From NCBI GenBank assembly GCA_964449985.1, contig CAYVCG010000076.1:1-8481 (forward strand): DNA of 8,481 bases, written 5' to 3'. Below, piece by piece: positions 1 to 6,481 of this stretch (positions within the stretch are counted from its first letter, which is position 1; every line of letters begins with the position of its first letter). A model generated the notes under the pieces. It was given only the letters and a program-made list of their open reading frames with translations. It was not told the origin of the DNA and did not search any database. Both the position numbers and the translations under genes were made by a program. Source of the stretch: CAYVCG01 sp964449985. GTDB taxonomy: Bacteria > Bacillota > Clostridia > Lachnospirales > WRAX01.

Positions 1-1226
1 TCATTATCTTGTTGGTCATTTTTGCCAATCCTTATAAGACGAAACTTATCAAAATATTTCCTATCAACAAAAGAATTAATCGCAGAGCTTATAACGGCAA
101 AAACCGGAACACCAAAAAACATTCCCAAAACCCCAAAAGAAGCCCCGCCGACAATAATAGCAAATATAACGCCTATCGGCTTTATCCCTGTGGAATCGCC
201 AAGTATTTTAGGCCCCAGTATAATACCGTCAAACTGCTGAAGCGCAAATATAATAGGAATCATCCAAAGAGCCAAAACAGGATCATTCGTAGCAACAATA
301 ACTATTATAGGAACAGCGCCTATAAACGGCCCAAAATACGGTATGACATTAGTAACCCCCATTATAATACTAAGCAAAACAGTATATTTTGCATCTAATA
401 TAGTGCAAATAACAAAGAATATAAACCCAATAATTAATGAATCAATAATTTTTCCGATAAAGAACTTTTCAAACGTGTGATTAGAGTTTTTTGCGGTTTT
501 AAATATTTTTTCAGCTGTATTTTTTTTGAATAATATAAAAATTATTTTAGAAATAAAAGTTGAAAAAACCTCTTTTTCTCTCAACATATAAAATGCAATA
601 AACATACCAAGCAAAACATCCAAAGTTCCATAAGCAATGTTCATCGTAATCACATATATATTGGAAATTAAATTAGGAATAGAATAAACAATATTGATTA
701 CAGGGTCCAAAACAATGTCTATAATATATTCTAAAGAATAATTTGTAGAAAAGGTATTGTTAAACGAACTAAGCAGCGCATTAATAAATCCATCGTCTTT
801 GCTAGCAGAGCCGCTCTCAAACGCTATAACTCCCTGCCTCACTGTCTCAAAAAGCCTTTGAAGACTGGCCACTATTTCAGGGATAAGAAATATAAACACC
901 AAAACTACAAAGCTCAAAACAATAATATAAGCGCTTATTATAGAAATGGTTCTAACTAGCTTCTTTCTTTTTTTTAATCCTTTATTTCTGGAATAAAGCC
1001 GTTCAATTGTTTTAACAACAGGGTTTAAAATATAAGCTATCAACAACCCATAGAAAAAAGGCGACAAAACCTTTGTAACAATACGAAAGGCAGTAACAAA
1101 TCCGGCCCAAATATCATCAAAGCTGTCAACAGTCTTGTTAACAATAATTGATATAGTTACAAGAATTAGAACATAAAGGCCCAAAGTAATATATTTTTTA
1201 TTAATTGGGAATTTAAACAACAACAT
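1..1226 (-). CDS. AI-2E family transporter / putative permease, 3' end cut by window edge
   Basis: Polytopic inner-membrane protein of the AI-2E (UPF0118, YtvI/YueF-like) family. Reading the minus strand from an ATG at 1226 gives 408 codons with no stop before base 1, so the C-terminus is just missing; family members are usually about 340-400 residues. Hydrophobic segments lie near residues 12-30, 52-70, 93-116, 190-214, 260-276 and 283-380. The C-terminal half holds the family signatures: FIGKIIDSLIIG (about 256-267), NVIPYFGPFIGA (about 293-304) and GPKILGDSTGIKP (about 338-350). Residues 77-90 form a basic cytoplasmic loop. Substrates of this family vary (AI-2 export, Na+/H+ antiport and others have been reported), so none is assigned. 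The start is uncertain: the GAGGG element abuts ATG 1226, while a TTG at 1220 has a 6-nt spacer. The gene follows the small lipoprotein gene by 84 nt and is probably cotranscribed with it. Confidence 0.9.
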   Translation of the reverse strand, partial: MLLFKFPINKKYITLGLYVLILVTISIIVNKTVDSFDDIWAGFVTAFRIVTKVLSPFFYGLLIAYILNPVVKTIERLYSRNKGLKKRKKLVRTISIISAYIIVLSFVVLVFIFLIPEIVASLQRLFETVRQGVIAFESGSASKDDGFINALLSSFNNTFSTNYSLEYIIDIVLDPVINIVYSIPNLISNIYVITMNIAYGTLDVLLGMFIAFYMLREKEVFSTFISKIIFILFKKNTAEKIFKTAKNSNHTFEKFFIGKIIDSLIIGFIFFVICTILDAKYTVLLSIIMGVTNVIPYFGPFIGAVPIIVIVATNDPVLALWMIPIIFALQQFDGIILGPKILGDSTGIKPIGVIFAIIVGGASFGVLGMFFGVPVFAVISSAINSFVDRKYFDKFRLIRIGKNDQQDN

Positions 1227-1233
1227 CCCTCTT

Positions 1234-1268
1234 TCCAAAACATATGGCTTCCTCAAAACATATGCTTC
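1234..1268. repeat. Imperfect tandem direct repeat (about 17 bp x 2) in the AI-2E gene leader
   Basis: Two adjacent copies of CCAAAACATATGGCTTC / TCAAAACATATGCTTC lie just upstream of the AI-2E gene start. They differ by one deletion and one substitution. On the minus strand each copy contains GAAG(C)CATATG, and the junction creates a GAGG element 7 nt before an ATG at 1246. That ATG is out of frame with the transporter. The repeat may be a slippage duplication or a small regulatory leader; nothing in the sequence decides between these. Confidence 0.6.
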
Positions 1269-1270
1269 TC

Positions 1271-1305
1271 TTTAGATTTTTTCATGGCTTTTTGACAAAT
1301 CTAAA
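1271..1305 (-). other. AT-rich stem-loop after the lipoprotein gene
   Basis: A perfect 9-bp inverted repeat, TTTAGATTT (1271-1279) and AAATCTAAA (1297-1305), with a 17-nt loop. It starts 4 nt after the lipoprotein stop codon. There is no U tract after it on the minus strand, so it is not a convincing terminator. It could protect an upstream mRNA end or be chance in AT-rich DNA. Confidence 0.35.
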
Positions 1306-1309
1306 TGCA

Positions 1310-1504
1310 CTATTTATCAAGTGTATTTGTAAAGACATCAACATTGGATTTCGCTGGTGGATTAGGCACTGGGCATTTAGGGGCTTCTGTCTCAAAATTA
1401 TCTATAACGTTACTGCCTTCGGAAACGCTTTCATTAACACAAGCAGAAAGCCCAAAGCACAAAATTGCAACAAAGACTAAAGCACTTATTCTATTTCCTT
1501 TCAT
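1310..1504 (-). CDS. Small putative lipoprotein, 64 residues, function unknown
   Basis: I do not recognise a family. The protein opens with a basic start (MKGNR), a hydrophobic stretch at residues 6-18, and a type II signal peptidase lipobox LSAC with the lipidated cysteine at position 22. This predicts a membrane-anchored mature peptide of 43 residues on the outer face. The mature part is acidic and serine-rich at first, then has CPVPNPP (a second Cys at 44), and ends in NTLDK. The ATG at 1504 is preceded by GGGGTGA with suitable spacing, and a good promoter lies about 40 nt further upstream. The complete lipoprotein signal, the ribosome site and the promoter together argue that this is a real gene and not a chance frame. 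It lies between the terminator of the division operon and the AI-2E gene, and may be cotranscribed with the latter. Confidence 0.72.
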   Translation of the reverse strand: MKGNRISALVFVAILCFGLSACVNESVSEGSNVIDNFETEAPKCPVPNPPAKSNVDVFTNTLDK

Positions 1505-1544
1505 AAGAAATCACCCCACAAATTAACATCTTTGCTTATTCTAC

Positions 1545-1573
1545 ATTATATTATCAGACAAGCAATAATTCAA
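1545..1573 (-). promoter_or_regulatory. Sigma-A-type promoter of the lipoprotein / AI-2E unit
   Basis: On the minus strand TTGAAT (1573-1568) and TATAAT (1550-1545) are separated by exactly 17 nt. This sits just downstream of the terminator that closes the PBP transcript and about 40 nt before the lipoprotein ATG, so the small gene and probably the AI-2E gene have their own promoter. Confidence 0.65.
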
Positions 1574-1587
1574 CAATAATATTAACG

Positions 1588-1630
1588 AAAAAGCGTGCAA
1601 AAAATCTGATGATTTGATTTTTTAACACGC
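1588..1630 (-). terminator. Intrinsic terminator after the PBP gene
   Basis: On the minus strand GCGTG (1630-1626), an A-rich arm, a short loop, a T-rich arm and CACGC (1597-1593) form a long stem. The arms TTAAAAAATC and GATTTTTTG pair around AAATCATCA. The stem is followed by TTTTT (1592-1588). It lies about 43 nt after the PBP stop codon and marks the end of the division gene unit. Confidence 0.8.
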
Positions 1631-1672
1631 CTTTATTTTTAAAAGCTATCCCAAATGGAAGACATATGAAAA

Positions 1673-4114
1673 TTATTGCCCATTAGTTTTGCTTTTAACC
1701 TTAATTTTAATTTGTGTATTCTCAATAACTTCTATACCCGTCTGAACAGGTGTTTGCTCGTAAACTATATAATCAGAGCCATCATCTTCTGGCACAACTT
1801 CGTCCCCATCAGGAGCGTTATCCTCATCTTCGTCCTCAGTTTCATCAGGCGTTTCTAAACCATCCGTCTGTATAATAGGGACAAGCTTCATAGCGTTTAA
1901 CATTGCTTCGGCATCTTTGCGCGTCATACCCTGTAAATCAGGGATAGTCGTCATTTCATATCCTCCATCACCATACTCAATATGAAGTATAACAGTCGTA
2001 CCTTTGTCAACCTTCGTCCCCGGTTCAGGGAATTGGGATTTGACAATTGCTCCGCCACTGCCAATAAGCTCATATTCCAAAGAAAGCTGATTAAGGTTTT
2101 TAGTAACCTCATCCAACGTCTTACCCAAATAATCACCAACCACAGATTTATTCATATTGTTTGACTGGCTGATATTGCCATCCTCGTCATAAGAAGGAGG
2201 TATCGATTTATATCGAATAATGTTATCCATAAGCTCCTGCATCATAGGAGAAGGCGATGTAACGCCATCAATATATTCTTTAGGCCTGTTTATTATCGTC
2301 ATAGCAACATATTCAGGATTTTCTACAGGAAAATACGTTATTATTGAAAGCGTGTAGTGATAATCAGGGGTATCCTTTATTCCCTGCTCACCTGTTCCCG
2401 TCTTTCCGCCTATAGCCCAACCAGGTATAGCCGCCCGTTTGCCTGTTCCGTTCTTTATTACGCTTTCCATAGCCATCCGCAAATACTTTGATGTTTCCTG
2501 GGAAATAACTTTTTTCTGCATAACCGGCGGTATATCAACAACAAGATTGCCCTTTTCGTCAAGAATCTGCGAAACAACATGAGGTTTCATAAGATTTCCG
2601 CCGTTAATAACTGCCGAAAAAGCAGATATAACCTGAAGCGGTGTCGCATTAAAACGTTGCCCAAAAGAGCTTGTAGCAAGCTCAGATGCATTAAGATTGC
2701 TTAAAGTATGTAGCAAAGATCCAGCCCCGATCTCAGAAGGCAGGTCAATGCCCGTTTGTTCTCCAAAACCAAAATCCCTTTGATACTTATAAAATATGTC
2801 TCTACCCATTTCGTCCGCAATGTGCATCATAGCAACATTGCAAGAGTTAGCCAGCGCCTCTTCAAGAGTCTGCATACCATGGCCCGTTTTTAAGTGGCAA
2901 TTAATCGGTGGCTCACCGGGAATAACTTCTTTGCTTCCAGAGCAAAAATATGTATTGGCAGGGCTAATAATATTTTCTTCAAGCGCAGCAGCAACAGTAA
3001 CAGGCTTAAATGTAGACCCTGGCTCAAATGTATCAGTGATGTTATAATTAGTCCATAACCTGTCCAGCTTGCTAAAATATTCCCTTTCGTCCAAGTCCTT
3101 CCATTCTTCTTTATAAGAAGTCTTTGTTATTCCGCTCAAAGCCGTAGGATCATTAAGATTAAAAGATGGATATTCTGCCATAGCCAAAATCCCGCCTGTC
3201 TTGGGATTCATAACAATAACTGATGTATTTTCAGCTTGCTCAGCTTCGCCATATTTTTTAACAATCTCTTCTGCAAACTGTTGTATTCCAATATCTATCG
3301 TAGTCACAAGCGTATCCCCATTTTTTGGCGGGATTTTTTCAGTAACAACGCTTCCCTCGTTGGAATACACCCTAAAAACCCTCCCGGGTGTACCGGATAA
3401 GTATTTATTATACTGCTTTTCCAACCCAAAGCTAACATCCCCGCGCACAAACCCAATAACATGCGCCGCAAGATTATCATAAATATACGAGCGTTTGCTG
3501 TCTGCATCAAGATAAACGTCTTTCGCGTTTAAGCCTTCCATCTCCATTGCCTTTTCATAAGAAACGTCTTTTGCAATAACAAGGTGATTTGTATCATTAA
3601 CAGGAATGAGTTTTTTAACCTTTCCGTTTTCGTCAAGCTCGGTGCTTTCAATTTCAAGATAAGAATTAAGCGTTTCCATAGATATATCAAAAACCTGATT
3701 GATTTTTTTAAGCGTATCCTGTTGAACATCCTTATCAGCATAAACAAGCACGCGAACATCAAGAAACACTTCATAAACAGGCTTGCTCACCGCTAGGTTC
3801 ACCAAATTTTTGTCAACAATGCTTCCACGTACAGGCTTTATAACCTGCTCGCTGGCAATGCTGCTGTTAACAAGCTGTGTAATCGCCTTGCTTTCATATT
3901 CTTGGCCATGGGCAAGCTTAATATTTAGTATTTCATAACCCAAATAAACAAAACACGAGAAAATAGTGAGCACAATAAGAGCAAGCTTAAACCGCCTTAT
4001 GCGTAACTCTTTTATGGCTTTCTTACGCACAAGCATAGTTTTTCTTTGTCTCGCCCTTTTTTGCCTGTCATTACTTCTATCATCATTTCTATTATCGCTT
4101 CTTATAACAAACAC
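1673..4114 (-). CDS. ftsI: Class B penicillin-binding protein (FtsI/PBP2B/SpoVD type) with two PASTA domains
   Basis: Septal peptidoglycan D,D-transpeptidase anchored in the cytoplasmic membrane; it cross-links wall at the division site together with FtsL/DivIB and an FtsW-type polymerase. The 813-residue frame has a basic cytoplasmic N-terminus (1-42), one membrane helix (about 43-62), a PBP dimerisation domain (about 90-235) and a transpeptidase domain (about 290-633). The active-site motifs are all intact: STFK with the nucleophile Ser367, SCN at 424-426 and KTG at 571-573. Two PASTA domains follow (about 655-714 and 721-806). The second is interrupted by a very acidic stretch (about 752-780), making the protein longer than B. 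subtilis PBP2B (about 716) or SpoVD (about 646). Position directly after ftsL favours the vegetative division role, but a SpoVD (spore cortex) role cannot be excluded by sequence. The start is unclear: GTG 4114 overlaps its own Shine-Dalgarno (see findings); ATG at codon 27 is the other choice. A terminator-like hairpin lies just upstream. Confidence 0.93.
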   Translation of the reverse strand: MFVIRSDNRNDDRSNDRQKRARQRKTMLVRKKAIKELRIRRFKLALIVLTIFSCFVYLGYEILNIKLAHGQEYESKAITQLVNSSIASEQVIKPVRGSIVDKNLVNLAVSKPVYEVFLDVRVLVYADKDVQQDTLKKINQVFDISMETLNSYLEIESTELDENGKVKKLIPVNDTNHLVIAKDVSYEKAMEMEGLNAKDVYLDADSKRSYIYDNLAAHVIGFVRGDVSFGLEKQYNKYLSGTPGRVFRVYSNEGSVVTEKIPPKNGDTLVTTIDIGIQQFAEEIVKKYGEAEQAENTSVIVMNPKTGGILAMAEYPSFNLNDPTALSGITKTSYKEEWKDLDEREYFSKLDRLWTNYNITDTFEPGSTFKPVTVAAALEENIISPANTYFCSGSKEVIPGEPPINCHLKTGHGMQTLEEALANSCNVAMMHIADEMGRDIFYKYQRDFGFGEQTGIDLPSEIGAGSLLHTLSNLNASELATSSFGQRFNATPLQVISAFSAVINGGNLMKPHVVSQILDEKGNLVVDIPPVMQKKVISQETSKYLRMAMESVIKNGTGKRAAIPGWAIGGKTGTGEQGIKDTPDYHYTLSIITYFPVENPEYVAMTIINRPKEYIDGVTSPSPMMQELMDNIIRYKSIPPSYDEDGNISQSNNMNKSVVGDYLGKTLDEVTKNLNQLSLEYELIGSGGAIVKSQFPEPGTKVDKGTTVILHIEYGDGGYEMTTIPDLQGMTRKDAEAMLNAMKLVPIIQTDGLETPDETEDEDEDNAPDGDEVVPEDDGSDYIVYEQTPVQTGIEVIENTQIKIKVKSKTNGQ

Positions 4115-4127
4115 CTCTTTTGTTTAC

Positions 4128-4156
4128 AAAAAACCGATTGCCGCAACAATCGGTTT
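4128..4156 (-). terminator. Intrinsic terminator / attenuator between ftsL and the PBP gene
   Basis: Perfect 10-bp inverted repeat on the minus strand, AAACCGATTG (4156-4147) and CAATCGGTTT (4140-4131), with a 6-nt loop TTGCGG. The 3' arm runs into six T's (4133-4128). Together these form a textbook rho-independent terminator. It ends only 13 nt before the annotated PBP GTG and about 9 nt before the PBP ribosome site. Since I see no good promoter after it, PBP expression must rely on read-through or on a regulated antitermination step. Confidence 0.75.
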
Positions 4157-4189
4157 GCATTATTTATAAAAGACATAAGATGTTAAGCC

Positions 4190-4810
4190 TTAATTATTTC
4201 CAAACAAGCTAAAAAGATCTGTCGAACCAAGAACATTTTCTTGTTCAACTTCTGATTCATCATAATTATACTGAACAAAATAATTCTGTTTAGGAGCGTC
4301 TATGTACATTATCTGATGTTCACCTGGTTTTACCATCCCAAGCCGCTTAGTTGCTATTTCCTTAATGCGTTCAAGATCATAAGATTCGTTCGCATTGCTT
4401 GCCACAGCCGCATTAGTATCAGTTATTGCTTTCAATTGATCATTCAAAACCTGAATCTCTTTTGTAGAAACAGCACACATTCCCCAAGAAACCAAATAAG
4501 CTAAAACTCCGGCAAAAAGAACACACGATGTCACAATAGCAGGAATCGAAACCTTGCGTTCGAGCTGCTTTTCAAATACATATTTAGGCTGATTACGTTT
4601 TCTGATAGTACGTGCACGCTGACTTCTAGTAAGCTTTTTTCTTTTCCTAACAACTCTCGGCTGAGGTTCATTAAAATCATCCTCAGGCAACAATACAGGC
4701 TCAAGGTCATATGCTTCCGACGAATACTGATAATACTTATTTAAATAACTGTTGCTCCCAACAGGACGTGAAGCTCTAACACTTCTATTATCCAAACGTT
4801 TTCTTGCCAT
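4190..4810 (-). CDS. ftsL: Cell division protein FtsL-like (septum formation initiator family)
   Basis: Bitopic divisome protein that forms a complex with DivIC/FtsB and DivIB/FtsQ and helps activate the septal wall synthase. The 206 residues comprise a highly basic cytoplasmic N-terminus (about 1-86, rich in Arg/Lys, for example RKRKKL at 55-60), one membrane helix (about 88-111), an extracytoplasmic coiled-coil-prone region (about 114-155), and the FtsL/DivIC-like end motif LERIKEIATKRLGMVKPGE (146-164). An acidic tail of about 35 residues follows. Sequence identity across FtsL is low, so the call rests on topology, that motif and position between rsmH and the division PBP. At 206 residues it is much longer than B. 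subtilis FtsL (about 117), mainly through the N-terminal extension. The ATG is preceded by AAAGGAG with a 9-nt spacer. It follows rsmH by 55 nt in the same direction. Confidence 0.87.
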   Translation of the reverse strand: MARKRLDNRSVRASRPVGSNSYLNKYYQYSSEAYDLEPVLLPEDDFNEPQPRVVRKRKKLTRSQRARTIRKRNQPKYVFEKQLERKVSIPAIVTSCVLFAGVLAYLVSWGMCAVSTKEIQVLNDQLKAITDTNAAVASNANESYDLERIKEIATKRLGMVKPGEHQIMYIDAPKQNYFVQYNYDESEVEQENVLGSTDLFSLFGNN

Positions 4811-4865
4811 TTTCTAATGCTCCTTTCAAAGCCGAATTTCAACAAGCAAATTTCATCAGTCATAA

Positions 4866-5801
4866 TTATTTTTTCTGTGCGACGCGAAGTTTAGCGCTTC
4901 TGGATCTCGGATTGATTTCAATTTCAGATTCAAGAGGTAATATCGGCTTTCTCGAAATAACTTCCAAAACAGATTCCTTACCGCATACACAAATAGGAAA
5001 TTCCTTGGGGCAAATACACGGGCTTTCCAATTTCCGAAAAACATTTTTGACAATTCTGTCCTCCAAGGAGTGAAACGTAATAACGCAAATTCTTCCACCG
5101 GGCTTTAACTTAGCAACCAAGCTCTCGATAGCTTCTTCCAAAATCTCAAGTTCTTTATTAACCTCTATCCTTATAGCCTGGAACGTCTTTTTGGCCGGAT
5201 GATGGCCCGTTTGTCGAACGCTTTTCGGTATAGCCTTTTTTATTACAGAAACAAGCTGAAATGTAGTTTCTATAGGAGCATCCTTGCGCTCAGTAACAAT
5301 AAATTCAGCAATTCTTTTTGCCCAGCGTTCCTCTCCATAATTTCCAATAATATCAGTCAATCGTTTAACAGGATATTCATTAACCACATCATAAGCGCTT
5401 AACAAGCCCTGAGAATCCATCCTCATATCAAGCGGTGCATCATTCATATAAGAAAACCCGCGAGAAGGCTCGTCCAACTGAAAAGAAGAGACCCCCAAAT
5501 CCATTAAAACTCCATCCAAACCCGAAAAGCCCTGCTTGTCCAAAACATATGCAGCATCAGAAAAATTGCTTTTTATCAAAACAATCCTATCAGAGAATTC
5601 CTGCAAAACCGTTTTCGCCTTTTCAATAGCGGCCTCATCCTGATCGACTCCAATAAGTCTTCCATATTCAGAAAGTCTTTCAACTATTTTTCTAGAGTGA
5701 CCGGCTCCGCCCAAAGTTGCATCCAAATAAACGCCATCAGGTTTTATATTAAGGTTTTCAATACATTCATTAAGCAAAACGGAAATATGATTAAATTCCA
5801 A
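4866..5801 (-). CDS. rsmH: 16S rRNA (cytosine1402-N4)-methyltransferase RsmH (MraW)
   Basis: Uses S-adenosylmethionine to N4-methylate C1402 of 16S rRNA in the ribosomal P site; cytoplasmic. I place the start at a TTG at 5801, giving 311 residues and the usual family opening EFNHISVLLNE. GGGGAG lies 7 nt upstream of it. An upstream in-frame TTG at 5816 would read through that ribosome site and is unlikely. Numbered from 5801: SAM motif DATLGGAGHS (27-36), GVDQD (51-55), MDLGVSSFQLD (about 100-110), PLDMRM (123-128), GHHPAKKTFQAIRIEVN (199-215), and the catalytic-region motif ITFHSLEDRIVK (241-252). Near the C-terminus a CIC...CVC cluster (262-273) matches the family's cysteine-rich loop. Length and motifs are complete. 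The gene starts 26 nt after the mraZ stop, in the usual dcw order. Confidence 0.97.
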   Translation of the reverse strand: MEFNHISVLLNECIENLNIKPDGVYLDATLGGAGHSRKIVERLSEYGRLIGVDQDEAAIEKAKTVLQEFSDRIVLIKSNFSDAAYVLDKQGFSGLDGVLMDLGVSSFQLDEPSRGFSYMNDAPLDMRMDSQGLLSAYDVVNEYPVKRLTDIIGNYGEERWAKRIAEFIVTERKDAPIETTFQLVSVIKKAIPKSVRQTGHHPAKKTFQAIRIEVNKELEILEEAIESLVAKLKPGGRICVITFHSLEDRIVKNVFRKLESPCICPKEFPICVCGKESVLEVISRKPILPLESEIEINPRSRSAKLRVAQKK

Positions 5802-5827
5802 TTTTCCACTCCCCAATTGTATATGTG

Positions 5828-6259
5828 TTAGATTCCGAATTCGGCCATTTTCTGCGCCACGTCATTATCGACCAAGATATCATCAGCATTATATTGATGC
5901 CAGTTTTCCTTGCTCCAAATCTCAATCTTACCAGCAACGCCAACGGTCACGATTTCTTTGCTAATACCGGCATATTCACGTAGATTTGGCGGCAAAACCA
6001 CCCTGCCCTGATTATCGGTTTCGGCTTCAAATGCTCCTCCAAAGAAAAAGCGGACAAACTTACGAACAGACGGATCAGTCATAGGCAGGTCTTTAACTTT
6101 ATTTTCAAATACTCTCCATTCGTCCGTAGGGAAAACAAAAAGGCATTTATCAAGGCCTTTTGTTATAATAAAACGTTCCCCCAGCCCATCACGAAACTTA
6201 GCCGGGACAATTAAGCGCCCTTTTGCATCAACGCTGTGATAAAATTCACCAAGAAACAT
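5828..6259 (-). CDS. mraZ: Transcriptional regulator MraZ
   Basis: DNA-binding regulator at the head of the division and cell wall cluster, known to bind direct repeats in its own promoter and repress or tune the operon. I choose the ATG at 6259, giving 143 residues (the usual length) and the typical opening MFLGEFYHSVDAKGRL. A GTG four codons upstream lies inside the ribosome site and is unlikely. Two swapped-hairpin AbrB-like halves are visible: DAKGRLIVPAKFR (11-23) and DNQGRVVLPPNLREYAG (82-98), each with the D-x-x-GR signature. GTGGTGATTAAA precedes the ATG. Upstream is a phased five-box TGG array that matches the expected MraZ operator, and the last box overlaps the ribosome site, so autoregulation is likely. 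Confidence 0.97.
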   Translation of the reverse strand: MFLGEFYHSVDAKGRLIVPAKFRDGLGERFIITKGLDKCLFVFPTDEWRVFENKVKDLPMTDPSVRKFVRFFFGGAFEAETDNQGRVVLPPNLREYAGISKEIVTVGVAGKIEIWSKENWHQYNADDILVDNDVAQKMAEFGI

Positions 6260-6267
6260 TTTAATCA

Positions 6268-6310
6268 CCACTTACAACCATTTTCATCCACTTTCTTCCA
6301 TCCATAACCA
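6268..6310 (-). promoter_or_regulatory. MraZ operator: five TGG boxes at exact 10-bp spacing
   Basis: On the minus strand TGG trinucleotides begin at 6310, 6300, 6290, 6280 and 6270, one helical turn apart. The boxes read TGGTTATGGA, TGGAAGAAAG and so on, with purine-rich spacers. An extra out-of-phase TGGA sits at 6304-6301. MraZ proteins of E. coli, Mycoplasma and others bind tandem TGG-type repeats with this spacing, so this is the expected autoregulatory site. It covers the predicted transcription start and runs into the mraZ ribosome site. Confidence 0.8.
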
Positions 6311-6311
6311 T

Positions 6312-6340
6312 ATGATAATACAAACATAAAAATATTGCAA
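6312..6340 (-). promoter_or_regulatory. Sigma-A-type promoter of mraZ-rsmH-ftsL(-PBP)
   Basis: TTGCAA (6340-6335) and TATCAT (6317-6312) are separated by 17 nt on the minus strand. Predicted initiation, about 7 nt downstream, falls in the first TGG box, so MraZ binding would block or modulate this promoter directly. The -35 and -10 boxes each deviate from consensus, so strength is moderate. Confidence 0.6.
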
Positions 6341-6481
6341 TGCATTTTAATAAAAAAAATAAATATTCTCACAACTTCAAACGTGCGTTCGATTGCATAT
6401 TTGCGGGCTTTTTTTGAATGAGAATCAAGCGCAATTACAAGTCTCTACAAAATAATTTTTGCAAATATCATGAACTTTATG
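6341..6481. other. AT-rich intergenic core between the divergent mraZ and rpmB promoters
   Basis: The whole gap between mraZ and rpmB (6260-6594, about 335 nt) is non-coding. Both ends hold promoters and the MraZ operator. This middle part is very AT-rich with long A and T runs. It contains a T7 run (6409-6415) without a matching stem and an 8-nt inverted pair ATATTTGC (6397-6404) / GCAAATAT (6461-6468). I see no gene, tRNA or recognisable small RNA in it. Confidence 0.6.

Noticed and set aside
9..398. Plus-strand frames of 129 and 72 codons at the left edge
   Set aside because: They lie antisense to the conserved C-terminal half of the AI-2E protein, have biased Asn/Lys/Tyr or Pro/Ile composition, no good ribosome site and no recognisable motif.
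5802..5816. Longer RsmH with a TTG start at 5816
   Set aside because: The five extra codons contain the GGGGAG ribosome site for the TTG at 5801, which also gives the family's usual opening and length.
6260..6271. Longer MraZ with a GTG start at 6271
   Set aside because: The extra codons coincide with the GGTGAT ribosome site and the last operator box; ATG at 6259 gives the usual 143 residues.
6268..6310. Phased short repeats as a CRISPR or iteron array
   Set aside because: The unit is 10 bp with only TGG constant, and it lies between the mraZ promoter and start; an MraZ operator explains it fully.
6381..6416. GTTCGATT plus a T7 run suggesting a tRNA T-arm remnant or a terminator
   Set aside because: The bases flanking GTTCGATT do not form a 5-bp T stem, there is no acceptor or anticodon arm, and GCGGGC before the T run has no complementary arm upstream.
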